From positions 1,798,001 through 1,862,000 of the forward strand of contig NC_015436.1 of the NCBI RefSeq assembly GCF_000208385.1: DNA of 64,000 bases, given 5' to 3'. The stretch comes from Parasphaerochaeta coccoides DSM 17374. GTDB lineage: Bacteria > Spirochaetota > Spirochaetia > Sphaerochaetales > Sphaerochaetaceae. Positions within the stretch are counted from its first letter, which is position 1, and every line of letters starts with the position of its first letter. The notes below the pieces were generated by a model. It worked only from the letters and a program-made list of their open reading frames with translations, was not told the DNA's origin and made no database searches. The position numbers and the translations under genes were made by a program. Shown here piece by piece: positions 53,260 to 62,562 of this stretch.

Positions 53260-54759
53260 CTATTCACTCATCCAACCCAGGGAGCGATCCACCGCCTTGT
53301 ACCATTGCCGGAGCTTCCGCGAGCGTGTCTCCTCATCCATATGCGGCTCCCAGCGACAGCCCTCCTGCCATTGAGTCCTGACTTCCCCCAAGGTTTCCCA
53401 CACGCCTGCGGTCAGTCCAGCGGCATACGCGGCGCCCAAGGCAGTCGTTTCAACGACCTGGGGACGAATCACCGGGATACCGAGCAGGTCAGCCTGGAAT
53501 TTCATCAGCGGCTTACTGTTCGTCAGACCACCGTCCGCCTTGAGCGTCCCCAGCGTGATGCCGCTGTCCTTCTCCATTGCCTCGGCTATGTCCTTGACCT
53601 GGAACGCGGTGGACTCAAGCACTGCGCGGCAGATATGGGCGCGGGTAGCATACCCGGTAAGCCCGACTATGACGCCACGGGCATCATCTCTCCACCACGG
53701 AGCAAAGAGACCACTGAAAGCAGGAACCATGTAGACATCTCCGGAATCCTCGACGCTTTCCGCCAGATGGTCAAGCTCACGAACATCCTTCACCAGACAG
53801 AGACTGTCCCGCGTCCACTGCACCAGGGAACCGGCGACCGCGACCGAACCTTCAAGGGCATACAGGGCATCCCTTCCTTTCTCCTGATAGGCGACAGTAG
53901 TTATGAGGCCGCTGGAAGAAAGAACCGGAACAGTACCGGTATTGGTCAGCATGAAGCATCCCGTACCATAGGTGTTCTTTCCTTCACCCTTGCCAAAGCA
54001 CGCCTGCCCGAACAACGCCGCCTGCTGGTCGCCCAGAATGCCGCACACAGGAATGGACGCGGCAAAGGGCCCTGAAACCTCGGTGTATCCATATACCTCT
54101 CCTACCGAAGGCCGGATCTCAGGGAGAGCCTGCCGGGGAATAGCAAAAAGGCGCAGGAGATCATCATCCCATTCCCGGCGTCTCAAATCCATCAGCATGT
54201 AGCGGGAAGCATTGGTCACATCAGTCACGCAGGTTTTCCTGCCTGTCAGGTTGTACATCAGCCATGTATCAATGGTACCGAACACCGCCTCGCCTCTCTC
54301 TGCGGCGGGGCGGAGACCGGGAATGTTCTCAAGCAGCCACGCAATCTTGCTGGCGGAAAAATACGGACTGTAGAGCAATCCACTGCGCTCACGCAGCCAT
54401 TGCTCACTGTTTTCTTTCTTCAAGGCATCAATCAGAGTTGCGCCGCGGACATCCTGCCAGACAACGGCATGGTAATAAGGTTCCCCTGTCTTCCGGTTCC
54501 ACGCTATGATGGTTTCACGCTGGTTGGTTATGCCCGTCCCGGACAAATCACCGCCGGAAAGACCTGCTTTCCCCAAAGCCCCGCGGATACAGGCACAACT
54601 GTTCTCCCATATCTCTGCCGGGTCATGCTCTACCCATCCGGGTTCAGGAAAAATCTGCCGGTGCTCTTTCTGTTCCGACGCAACAATATTCCCTTTCTCA
54701 TCAAAAATGATGAAACGGGTGCTGGTCGTACCCTGATCCAATGAACCCACGAATTTCAT
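53260..54759 (-). CDS. glpK: Glycerol kinase
   Basis: A 499-residue FGGY-family kinase with the glycerol kinase signatures SLDQGTTSTRFIIFDEKGNIVA at the N-terminus and GCFMLTNTG in the middle. WWRDDARGVIVGLTGYATRAHICRAVLESTAFQ and ADGGLTNSKPLMKFQADLLGIPV follow. It makes glycerol 3-phosphate, which feeds both glycolysis and phospholipids; the fatty acid genes lie next door. The start at 54759 follows AGGAGG by eight bases. No glycerol facilitator or glycerol 3-phosphate dehydrogenase is in the window. The 54787-54953 gap shows no gene. Confidence 0.96.
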   Translation of the reverse strand: MKFVGSLDQGTTSTRFIIFDEKGNIVASEQKEHRQIFPEPGWVEHDPAEIWENSCACIRGALGKAGLSGGDLSGTGITNQRETIIAWNRKTGEPYYHAVVWQDVRGATLIDALKKENSEQWLRERSGLLYSPYFSASKIAWLLENIPGLRPAAERGEAVFGTIDTWLMYNLTGRKTCVTDVTNASRYMLMDLRRREWDDDLLRLFAIPRQALPEIRPSVGEVYGYTEVSGPFAASIPVCGILGDQQAALFGQACFGKGEGKNTYGTGCFMLTNTGTVPVLSSSGLITTVAYQEKGRDALYALEGSVAVAGSLVQWTRDSLCLVKDVRELDHLAESVEDSGDVYMVPAFSGLFAPWWRDDARGVIVGLTGYATRAHICRAVLESTAFQVKDIAEAMEKDSGITLGTLKADGGLTNSKPLMKFQADLLGIPVIRPQVVETTALGAAYAAGLTAGVWETLGEVRTQWQEGCRWEPHMDEETRSRKLRQWYKAVDRSLGWMSE

Positions 54760-54953
54760 GAGGCTTCCTCCTTTTTGCCTTCTCAAAAACTTCTTTCTTT
54801 ATGAACGCTCGCAATGGCGGATGTCCGCAGTGGATAATCTTCTATCGTGCGCACATGCCACTGTACTCTCATGTCGCGCCGGTGGCAAGCTCTGTTTTTA
54901 GGGAAAACCTGGAGGAAGCCCAGAAAACGATGGTCACAATATTTCAAAACATT

Positions 54954-56192
54954 TCACAGTATTTCACGCGGGTCGATGGGTAGATTGTAGTCTATGTCCT
55001 CATATCCGAAACCATGGAGTCTGTCATATTCCTGAACGCACGAGATGACATTGCCTCCCGCAATCTTCTCCCCATCTTTCTGGAGAAGCCAGGCTGCGTC
55101 AACGTCTTCCTGCACATCACGCCGCATCTCCCAATCGTCAAGACGTATCCTGCCCATTTCATCTGTAGCCACAGCGTCCACGCCATACAGTTTTTCAGTG
55201 AACAGCCGGTATGCCTGCTCCAGACACCCCTCATGGAGATTCTTCTCCTGCATGATCTGATAGAGCAGAGCCATGTACAATGGCACCACGGGGATGACGA
55301 AACTGGCGCGTGTGACCAACGCCTTGTTGACCGATACATATGCCTTGCCGTCCAGAGAAGCCAGCAAGCCGTCAATACGCGGCACGGTTTCCTCAAGATT
55401 GCGTTTTGCCATGCCAATGGAACCATGACGGTAAATAGGATATGTTTTTTCAGGGCCAATGTAGGAATAGGCAATCGTTTTCACTCCAGAAGCAAGCACT
55501 CCCTGCTCCTTCAGATACTCCATCCAGAGCATCCAGTCCTCACCTCCCATGACTTTCACGGTTTCAGCGACCTGCTCTCCTGTCGCCACAGGAACAGTGA
55601 CCGATATTATCTTTTCCAGTGGAATGTCCAGCGAAAGCGATTCATAAGGTTCCCCTACCGTCTTGAGTACTGACTGATAGGTGACTCCTGTTTGCGGATC
55701 CGTGCGTACCGGGGAAGCTATGCTGTAGACGACCATGTCCACCTGGCCTCCCTCACACGTCTCCTTTATCGCTTGTGCCACCTTTTCCTTGGTTTCCATG
55801 GCAAAGGCATCACCGTAGAGGGAAACAGAGCCACTACCTGTTTTACGGGCTTCCTGGTCAAAGACATGGGTGGCATACCAACCCGGAGTAGCAGTCTTGC
55901 TTTCCGTGGGCAGCCGCTCAAAGGAAACGCCTATGGTGTCCGCACCGCCACAGAAAGCTGCCACGACACGGGAGGCAAGCCCGTACCCGGTGGAGCCTCC
56001 AATTACCAAGACACGCTTGGGCAGGGAAAGACCCGTGACAGTCAGGTATCTTTTATCCGGGGAAGACCCATTGGCAAGGCTCCGTGCCTGTTCAATCAGG
56101 TCACGGACATAGCGCGCGCATCCGGCAGGATGAGCGGTCAGCGAGATATTGCGTATCACTTTTTTCTGGATGACGACTTTGTTTTCGTTCAT
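54954..56192 (-). CDS. fabV: Trans-2-enoyl-ACP/CoA reductase, FabV type
   Basis: A 412-residue NADH-dependent enoyl reductase of the FabV/TER type, about 400 residues as usual. The cofactor site GGSTGYGLASRVVAAFCGGADTIGVSFE and the catalytic tyrosine-lysine pair in YRHGSIGMAK (Y, eight residues, K) are present, as are WYATHVFDQEA and VVYSIASPVRTDP. It overlaps fabZ by four bases (ATGA) and is the last gene of the fab operon. No fabI or fabK is in the window, so it is presumably the enoyl reductase of fatty acid synthesis. FabV enzymes are typically resistant to triclosan. Confidence 0.95.
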   Translation of the reverse strand: MNENKVVIQKKVIRNISLTAHPAGCARYVRDLIEQARSLANGSSPDKRYLTVTGLSLPKRVLVIGGSTGYGLASRVVAAFCGGADTIGVSFERLPTESKTATPGWYATHVFDQEARKTGSGSVSLYGDAFAMETKEKVAQAIKETCEGGQVDMVVYSIASPVRTDPQTGVTYQSVLKTVGEPYESLSLDIPLEKIISVTVPVATGEQVAETVKVMGGEDWMLWMEYLKEQGVLASGVKTIAYSYIGPEKTYPIYRHGSIGMAKRNLEETVPRIDGLLASLDGKAYVSVNKALVTRASFVIPVVPLYMALLYQIMQEKNLHEGCLEQAYRLFTEKLYGVDAVATDEMGRIRLDDWEMRRDVQEDVDAAWLLQKDGEKIAGGNVISCVQEYDRLHGFGYEDIDYNLPIDPREIL

Positions 56193-56662
56193 ATTCTGTT
56201 TCCTTTTCTGTTTCCTTGCTGCGCGGTGATGCTTGCGCCATCACTGATAATGCACATCCACGTGGCTTCGACGGCCAGCTTTCCGCCCACCTCAAGGATA
56301 CCTCTCTGGCGGATAATCCTATTTGAAAGTTTTTCGTCATGGACGGTCATCACAACCGTGTCGCCCGGACGAACCTGATGGCGGAACTTCACCTTGTCCA
56401 CTGTCGCCAGAAAAAAAATCACTCCCGGCGGGTATATCCCCGCTTCAACCAAACCCGCACCGCCGCATTGTGCCATGGTTTCAACCAGGATGACTCCCGG
56501 CACCACCGGATATGAAGGAAAATGTCCCGCAAAGAAAAACTCATCTTCACCGAAAGTCTTGTGTCCTACGACCTTCCCCGGTGATACCTCGTCCAATCCA
56601 TCGACAAAGAGGAAAGGCGGACGATGCGGCAGCAATTCTTGTGGTGTCCTGTACTGGCTCAT
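56189..56662 (-). CDS. fabZ: 3-hydroxyacyl-ACP dehydratase
   Basis: A 157-residue hot-dog-fold dehydratase. The catalytic histidine is in AGHFPSYPVVPGVILVETMAQ and the N-terminus has LPHRPPFLFVDGLDEV, as in FabZ. It removes water from 3-hydroxyacyl-ACP to give the enoyl substrate of FabV, with which it overlaps. GAGGAG lies about seven bases before the ATG. Confidence 0.95.
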   Translation of the reverse strand: MSQYRTPQELLPHRPPFLFVDGLDEVSPGKVVGHKTFGEDEFFFAGHFPSYPVVPGVILVETMAQCGGAGLVEAGIYPPGVIFFLATVDKVKFRHQVRPGDTVVMTVHDEKLSNRIIRQRGILEVGGKLAVEATWMCIISDGASITAQQGNRKGNRI

Positions 56663-56696
56663 GATGTATCTCCTCGTCTATCTGTTTGTCTATCTG

Positions 56697-57956
56697 TTAT
56701 TCTTCATATCTGCGGAACACCAATGCTCCATTGTGACCCCCGAATCCAAGGGACTCACTCAATGCCCACGTCATCTTATCTTCCACGCCTGTATTTGGTA
56801 CATAGTCCAGGTCGCAGGCAGGGTCAGGCGTATTCAGGTTCAAGGTGCAGGGATAGAACTGTTCCTTCAGAGCCAGCAGACTGACTATGGCTTCCACGGC
56901 TCCGGCGGCGCCAACCATATGGGATGTCATTGATTTGGTGGATGATACCCTGAGCTTGTAGGCATGGTCGCCGAACAGTCTTTTGATTGCCTTTGTCTCT
57001 ATTACATCATTGACCGGGGTGGATGTGCCGTGGGCGTTGATATAGTCGATTTTCTCCACGGGGATGCCGCTTTCATCGATTGCCGCTTTCATGGCTCGCA
57101 TGGCTCCGTCACCATCAGGATTGGGAGATGTGAGATGGTAGGCGTCGCAGGTAGCGCCATAACCGGTAATCTCTCCCAGGATGCGTGCGCCGCGGGCACG
57201 GGCATGGGAAAGTTCTTCCAGTACAAGCATACCGGCTCCCTCTCCCAGGATAAACCCGTCACGGGTAGCGTCAAACGGACGGCAGGCGGTAAGCGGTGTA
57301 TCATTGTATGCAGTGGACAGGGCGTGCAGGCGGCAAAATCCGCTGACCGCCAGTTGCGTGATTGCCCCTTCCGAACCGCCTGTAAGCGACATGTCAACCT
57401 GACCGTGCCGGACTGCATGGAAGGCGGCGCCCACGGCATCAGTACCGGATGCGCAGGCGGTGGCTATGGTGAGGGCAGGCCCCTTGATGCCATAGCGCAT
57501 GGCTATGTTCCCCGCTCCTTCATTGGTAATCAGCTTGGGAATGGTCAGCGGAGAAACTGACCGAGGCCCTCGTTCGAAAAGTTTGCGGAGGTTATCTTCC
57601 ACCACTTCAAAGCCGCCAATACCGTTGCCCAAATGTACCGCGCTGCGGAAAGGATCCCAACCCCCTGCTCCGTCAGGTTCAAAGCCTGCCTGTTCCATAG
57701 CCTGGATTGCCGCGTACACGGCATATATGGTGAAATCAGCCATGGAACGCGCCGCCTTGGATTCTATCAGGTCGGAATAGTCAAAGTCCCTCACTTGTCC
57801 CGCTATCCTGGCCGGGTAGTCGGAAACGTCAAACCTGTCCAATGGGCCGATTCCGCATATGCCGGAATGGATATTATCCCAAAACGTATCAATCCTGTTG
57901 CCCAGAGGAGAGACTATTCCCATCCCCGTCACTACCACTCTACGTACTGCGCTCAT
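56697..57956 (-). CDS. fabF: 3-oxoacyl-ACP synthase II
   Basis: A 419-residue thiolase-fold condensing enzyme with the catalytic cysteine in IATACASGTDAVGAAFHA and the two histidines in INAHGTSTPVND and TKSMTSHMVGAAGAVE. The start RVVVTGMGIVSPLGN and the end GFGGHNGALVFRRYEE are standard for FabF. It elongates acyl-ACP with malonyl-ACP. Its own start is 12 bp after the fabG stop and follows AGGAG. Confidence 0.96.
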   Translation of the reverse strand: MSAVRRVVVTGMGIVSPLGNRIDTFWDNIHSGICGIGPLDRFDVSDYPARIAGQVRDFDYSDLIESKAARSMADFTIYAVYAAIQAMEQAGFEPDGAGGWDPFRSAVHLGNGIGGFEVVEDNLRKLFERGPRSVSPLTIPKLITNEGAGNIAMRYGIKGPALTIATACASGTDAVGAAFHAVRHGQVDMSLTGGSEGAITQLAVSGFCRLHALSTAYNDTPLTACRPFDATRDGFILGEGAGMLVLEELSHARARGARILGEITGYGATCDAYHLTSPNPDGDGAMRAMKAAIDESGIPVEKIDYINAHGTSTPVNDVIETKAIKRLFGDHAYKLRVSSTKSMTSHMVGAAGAVEAIVSLLALKEQFYPCTLNLNTPDPACDLDYVPNTGVEDKMTWALSESLGFGGHNGALVFRRYEE

Positions 57957-57967
57957 CTTCTCTACTC

Positions 57968-58753
57968 CTACATTGCCATGCCACCGTCCACAGTCAGGAC
58001 ATGGCCGGTGATATATGACGCTCTGTCAGAAACCAAAAACGCGACGGCTTGCGCGACATCCTCCACTTTTCCCAGACGACCAAGGGGTATCTTTTTCATC
58101 AGATCCTCCTTCACCGTATCAGGAAGAACCGCGGTCATTTCTGTGTCGATGAATCCGGGAGCCACGACATTGACCCGCACATTGCGGGAAGCAAGCTCTC
58201 TTGCCATGCTCTTGGAGAAACCAATGAGACCCGCTTTGGAAGCCGCGTAGTTCGCCTGGCCTCCATTTCCCGTCAGTCCGACGACTGAAGACATGTTGAT
58301 GATGACGCCTCCCGTCCTTGCCATGCTCCTGGCCAGCTTGCGGCACAGGACGAAAGCACTGGTCAAGTTCACCTGAAGGACATTGTCCCAGGCATCACGG
58401 TTCATCCGCATGATCAGGCCATCTCGTGTGATTCCCGCGTTGTTGACAAGGATATCGACACGACCGGCTTCAGCCAAAACCCTGTCCGCCGCTTTTTCAA
58501 GCGCGTCTGAGTCAGATATGTCGCAGCCGACCCATGTCACCCGGCCTCCTGAACATTCGGCGGCATCTTCAAGGGCATTATGCTCCCTGCTCTGGTTTCG
58601 TGACACATACCAGACATCGGCTCCTTCGGAAAGGAGTTTTGCGACAATGGCATGGCCTATGCCCCGCGACCCGCCGGTGACCAATGCTTTCCTGCCGGGC
58701 AACTCGCCGCGACACATGCACGTCTTGCCGGTCTTGCCAGTCTTTTCATCCAT
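57968..58753 (-). CDS. fabG: 3-oxoacyl-ACP reductase
   Basis: A 261-residue short-chain dehydrogenase. The NADPH site is ALVTGGSRGIGHAI, followed by LVNNAGITRDGLIMRM, and the catalytic serine and YAASKAGLIGFSKSMARELA are present. The C-terminal SYITGHVLTVDGGMAM is typical of FabG. A 15-residue N-terminal tail rich in lysine and cysteine (KTGKTGKTCMCRG) precedes the usual start. The start at 58753 overlaps fabD by 8 bp with GGGGAAGG upstream. Confidence 0.95.
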   Translation of the reverse strand: MDEKTGKTGKTCMCRGELPGRKALVTGGSRGIGHAIVAKLLSEGADVWYVSRNQSREHNALEDAAECSGGRVTWVGCDISDSDALEKAADRVLAEAGRVDILVNNAGITRDGLIMRMNRDAWDNVLQVNLTSAFVLCRKLARSMARTGGVIINMSSVVGLTGNGGQANYAASKAGLIGFSKSMARELASRNVRVNVVAPGFIDTEMTAVLPDTVKEDLMKKIPLGRLGKVEDVAQAVAFLVSDRASYITGHVLTVDGGMAM

Positions 58754-59738
58754 TTTCCTTCCCCTTGATTCCTTGTAAGCTGATGCCTTGAAGGTCATTT
58801 TCCGTACCGCCCGGATACACGGGACATGCCGCTTCGCGTCCCCATAATCCGGCAAGAACCGTGCCGGGCCCGGTTTCCAGGAGACAGGAGAATCCCAGTT
58901 CCCGTTGTCTTTGCCGCAGAGCGTCCATCACCCTTGTCCATACGACCGGAGAGCTTAGCTGAATGGCGCAGTTATGACGGGCATCCGCGCCGCTTTCCAC
59001 CCATTCCCCGCTGACCGATGAAGCAATGGGAAGAACCGGCTCTGAAAAGCTGATACCCTCCAGGAACGTGGCAAATGGTTCCACCGCCTTCTCCATCAAT
59101 GGCGTATGGAAAGGGCCGGAGACCTTGAGCGGCATGACGCGACGGGCTCCGCGGGCTATGAGTACACCCGCCAGGGCGTCCATCTTCCCTACGTCTCCGG
59201 CAAGCACCACCTGGGCAGGACTGTTGTCATTGGCACAGTAGATTCCCTGTACGTTTTCTTCTTCAAGGATTTCCTTCACCCTGGAAAACCCCAGACCTAT
59301 CACCACCGCCATCCCTGGACGCACCCCGTCGGCGCACAGCATCTCCACGGCTTGGGACATACATCGGCCTCTCTCCACCAAGATGGAAAAAAGCCTTTCG
59401 TCATCAAGAACACCAGCGCATACAAGAGCTGGCAATTCTCCAAGGCTGAAACCAGCGCAGCAGGCTGTCTCAATTCCCAGCTCTCCGGCACGAATCACTG
59501 CGGCACGAGACGCCAAGGCGACGGCAAGTTGAGTATTTTCAGTTTTCTTTAATTCTTCTTCTGTCCCGCTGGCCATCACTGTGAAAAGATTCTTGCTGGC
59601 GATGTCAGAAGCCATGCTGAAAAGCTTCCGTACCGCAGGTGAGGCGGTATAAAGATCAAGAGCCATGCCGGGGTTTTGCGCTCCCTGGCCAGGATGAAGC
59701 ATGGCGTACCGTACTTCTGGTTTTTCTTTCGTTTTCAT
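58746..59738 (-). CDS. fabD: Malonyl-CoA:ACP transacylase
   Basis: A 330-residue acyltransferase with LHPGQGAQNPGM, the catalytic serine in GFSLGELPAL and the histidine in VSGPFHTPLM. These three motifs define FabD. It loads malonyl groups onto the acyl carrier protein. It is the first gene of the leftward fab operon, and its promoter faces that of accB across a 139-bp AT-rich region. The ribosome site is weak. Confidence 0.95.
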   Translation of the reverse strand: MKTKEKPEVRYAMLHPGQGAQNPGMALDLYTASPAVRKLFSMASDIASKNLFTVMASGTEEELKKTENTQLAVALASRAAVIRAGELGIETACCAGFSLGELPALVCAGVLDDERLFSILVERGRCMSQAVEMLCADGVRPGMAVVIGLGFSRVKEILEEENVQGIYCANDNSPAQVVLAGDVGKMDALAGVLIARGARRVMPLKVSGPFHTPLMEKAVEPFATFLEGISFSEPVLPIASSVSGEWVESGADARHNCAIQLSSPVVWTRVMDALRQRQRELGFSCLLETGPGTVLAGLWGREAACPVYPGGTENDLQGISLQGIKGKENG

Positions 59739-59805
59739 AATTCAGTACTTCTTTCGTTGCATTGTACGAGATTCTTTCATTTTAATACTACAAATATTAT
59801 TTTTA

Positions 59806-59819
59806 TGTCAATATTGACA
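59806..59819. promoter_or_regulatory. Palindrome between the fab and acc operons
   Basis: TGTCAATATTGACA is a perfect 14-bp palindrome near the middle of the divergent promoter region of fabD and accB. It is a strong candidate operator for a repressor that controls both fatty acid operons together. No fatty acid regulator gene lies in the window. Confidence 0.65.
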
Positions 59820-59877
59820 CAAAATATAATTACCGTTATTATTTTTTATGTAAAAAAATTTATATCAGAGATGAAAA

Positions 59878-60378
59878 ATGAAAATTCCTACTATTGCTGA
59901 GCTTCTGGAAATCTTTGAACGCAACACCACGGGAGAGCTGGACTTCTCCTGCCCGGAATACTCCCTGGCGTTGAAAAAACCATCCACCGTCCTTCCCTCC
60001 CCCTTTCCCATTGGTGCCACATCACCCGCATCATCCGCTGGTTCAGTGGTTGCTCCGTCCTCTGGACAAGCGGCTAATCAAGCTGCTGGGCAAGCTGTTG
60101 GACAAACTGCTGACAAGGCTCCAGACGAAAATTCCAACCTGATGACCGTCACCGCTCCCTTGGTCGGGGTATTCTACCTGACCCCGGCTCCTGATGCGTC
60201 CCCTTATGTGGAACAGGGCAGCAAGGTGACCAAAGGGACAACCATCTGCGCCATTGAAGCCATGAAGCTGTACAATGAACTGACCGCTGATTATGACTGT
60301 GAAATCGTCTCCATCCGGGCGTCCCAGGGTACGCTGGTGGAGTTCGGGCAACCTTTGTTCGAGGTGCGGCGGACATGA
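59878..60378 (+). CDS. accB: Biotin carboxyl carrier protein of acetyl-CoA carboxylase
   Basis: A 166-residue protein with an N-terminal helical region, an alanine/glutamine/glycine-rich linker (about residues 50-85) and a C-terminal biotinyl domain. The biotinylated lysine is in IEAMKLYNE; leucine replaces the usual methionine after the lysine, a known variant. It carries carboxybiotin between AccC and the carboxyltransferase. The stop overlaps the accC start (ATGA). Confidence 0.95.
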   Translation: MKIPTIAELLEIFERNTTGELDFSCPEYSLALKKPSTVLPSPFPIGATSPASSAGSVVAPSSGQAANQAAGQAVGQTADKAPDENSNLMTVTAPLVGVFYLTPAPDASPYVEQGSKVTKGTTICAIEAMKLYNELTADYDCEIVSIRASQGTLVEFGQPLFEVRRT

Positions 60379-61733
60379 GCCGCGACCAGAAAAAGATACG
60401 GACACTCCTCATTGCAAACCGAGGGGAGATAGCGGTGCGCATCATACGCACCTGCCGGGACATGGGCATCCGGAGCGTTGTAGCCTACTCCCAGGCGGAC
60501 GCGGATTCCCTGGCAGTGGCCATGGCAGACCACGCGGTATGCATTGGCCCGGCGGATACCCAGAGCAGTTATCTGATGCAGGACAACATCATCATGGCCG
60601 CGTGCGTCTTCCGGTGTGATGCAATCCATCCCGGTGTCGGGTTTCTCTCAGAGAATGCCGGATTCGCACGCGCGGCAGAGGAAGCGGGACTCATCTTCAT
60701 AGGGCCTTGTCCCCGAACCATCTCCCTGCTGGGTGACAAACTCCAGGCACGCATGACCGCCAGGAATGCGGGATTGAAAATCCTCCCCGGCAGCGATGCT
60801 CCCGTAGCAGGAGAGGCGGAAGCCTGCAAACTGGCTGAGGAAATCGGCTACCCGGTGATGATCAAGGCGGCAAACGGAGGAGGCGGGCGCGGAATCCGCA
60901 TTGTCCGGTCTTCTGATGAACTGAAGAAAATCCTGCCTGTGGCAGCCAGGGAAGCTCGCGGAGCTTTCGGAGATGCCGCGCTGCTGATAGAGAAATACCT
61001 GGATCATCCGCGTCATGTTGAGGCTCAGCTTCTCGGAGACGGTCAGGGAGGAGCCATCTTCCTTGGCCTGCGTGACTGCTCCCTCCAGAAACAGCATCAG
61101 AAGCTGCTTGAGGAAAGCCCTGCCCCTGCCCTGCCTGAAGCTATCCATGACGGAATGCGGGATGCTTCCCTCCATCTGTTCCGTTCCCTGTCTTATCGCG
61201 GAGCCGGAACCGTGGAGTTCCTCTACCAAGACGGTGCCTTTTATTTCCTGGAAGTAAACGCCCGTCTCCAGGTCGAACATACGGTCAGTGAAATAATCTA
61301 CGGTACGGATTTGGTTCGTCAACAGATACTGCTGGCCTCCGGCTTTCCCTTCTCCCCTGAAATCATGCCATCCTCTTCCCGTGGGCATGCCCTGGAATGC
61401 CGCATATGTGCCAGGGGGCCAGGAAAGATACACATGCTCCGCCTGCCATCCGGTCCCGGCGTGCGGGTCGATGCCCATATCCATGAAGGCTATAACGTAC
61501 CCGCCTGCTATGACAGCCTGCTGGCAAAGATTATCACCTATGCTCCGGACAGGGAGACGTGCATTTCCATCATGCTCCGCGCCCTGGCGGAGCTGGAAGT
61601 CGGGGGCATAGAAACCAACAGGGATGAGCAGATGATGCTTGTTTCCTCCACAGAGTTCCGTGCCGCGCGGCTTGATACAACTCTCTATGGAAAGCTGACC
61701 GCCGAAACAGGGAAAGGAAAAAACCATGAATGA
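60375..61733 (+). CDS. accC: Biotin carboxylase subunit of acetyl-CoA carboxylase
   Basis: A 452-residue ATP-grasp enzyme with ANRGEIAVRIIRTCRDMG at the N-terminus, the glycine-rich loop KAANGGGGRGIR and the active-site strand FLEVNARLQVEHTVSE. LRDCSLQKQHQKLLEESPAP has two departures from the commonest RR form but keeps the key residues. It carboxylates biotin on AccB. It overlaps both neighbours, accB by four bases and accD by eight. Confidence 0.96.
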   Translation: MSRDQKKIRTLLIANRGEIAVRIIRTCRDMGIRSVVAYSQADADSLAVAMADHAVCIGPADTQSSYLMQDNIIMAACVFRCDAIHPGVGFLSENAGFARAAEEAGLIFIGPCPRTISLLGDKLQARMTARNAGLKILPGSDAPVAGEAEACKLAEEIGYPVMIKAANGGGGRGIRIVRSSDELKKILPVAAREARGAFGDAALLIEKYLDHPRHVEAQLLGDGQGGAIFLGLRDCSLQKQHQKLLEESPAPALPEAIHDGMRDASLHLFRSLSYRGAGTVEFLYQDGAFYFLEVNARLQVEHTVSEIIYGTDLVRQQILLASGFPFSPEIMPSSSRGHALECRICARGPGKIHMLRLPSGPGVRVDAHIHEGYNVPACYDSLLAKIITYAPDRETCISIMLRALAELEVGGIETNRDEQMMLVSSTEFRAARLDTTLYGKLTAETGKGKNHE

Positions 61734-62562
61734 CGGAAACCGACAATGCGCTGTGTGCCACAGGGAGTCTCCGGTACAGCAGTGGAGGGAAAACTGGAAC
61801 GTCTGTCCCTGCTGCGACCACCATGAGACTCTGTCCACCCTGGAGAGAATTTCCTTGATTGCGGATACGGGTACATTCCTGTGGCATGAAGACACGCTCG
61901 GAAAGAGGAACCCCATAGGCATGGCGGGCTATGAAGAAAAACTCGACCAGAACGCGCTTAAAGCCCACCAGGAAGAAGCAGTGGTCACTGGTTCCTGCCT
62001 GATTGGAGGCAGACCGGCCATCATAGGCATCATGTCTTTCCTTTTCATGGGCGGCAGCATGGGCACCGTGGTGGGAGAACGCATCACACGGCTCCTGCTT
62101 GATGGCGCACAAACCCGAACTCCGGTGATACTTTTTACCGCTTCAGGTGGAGCGCGGATGCAGGAAGGCATCTTTTCTCTGATGCAGATGTCCCGTACCA
62201 GCGCGGCGGCTGCCCTTCTGGAAGAAGCAAAAGTTCCTTTGATCATTGTCCTCACCCATCCCACCACCGGCGGTGTGACCGCGTCCTTTGCCATGCTGGG
62301 GGATATCACCCTGGCGGAACCTGAAGCCTTGATAGGCTTTGCGGGACCCAGGGTAATTGAAGGCACGATAGGACAGAAGTTGCCGGAAGGCTTTCAGACG
62401 GCAGAATTTCAGATGGAACATGGCTTCATTGATTCCATTGTACCCCGTTCCCGATTGAAGGACACTCTTGCATGGCTTTTGAAGGTACATACGACAAAGC
62501 CACACGCGACAAAGGAACACGCAACAAAGCCCCATGTGACAGAGGAGGCGAACCATGACTGA
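61726..62562 (+). CDS. accD: Acetyl-CoA carboxylase carboxyltransferase beta subunit
   Basis: A 278-residue carboxyltransferase subunit. The zinc site is CAVC and CPCC near the N-terminus, and the crotonase-type core has FTASGGARMQEGIFSLMQM, THPTTGGVTASFAMLGD and GFAGPRVIEGTIGQKLPEGFQ. The last 25 residues are a histidine/threonine-rich near-repeat (TKPHATKEHATKPHVTEE) that is not part of the usual domain. It works with AccA, whose gene it overlaps by eight bases. Confidence 0.95.
   Translation: MNDGNRQCAVCHRESPVQQWRENWNVCPCCDHHETLSTLERISLIADTGTFLWHEDTLGKRNPIGMAGYEEKLDQNALKAHQEEAVVTGSCLIGGRPAIIGIMSFLFMGGSMGTVVGERITRLLLDGAQTRTPVILFTASGGARMQEGIFSLMQMSRTSAAAALLEEAKVPLIIVLTHPTTGGVTASFAMLGDITLAEPEALIGFAGPRVIEGTIGQKLPEGFQTAEFQMEHGFIDSIVPRSRLKDTLAWLLKVHTTKPHATKEHATKPHVTEEANHD

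Noticed and set aside
60648-61922. 424-codon minus-strand open frame opposite accC
   Set aside because: It is fully antisense to a clear acetyl-CoA carboxylase gene and resembles no known family.
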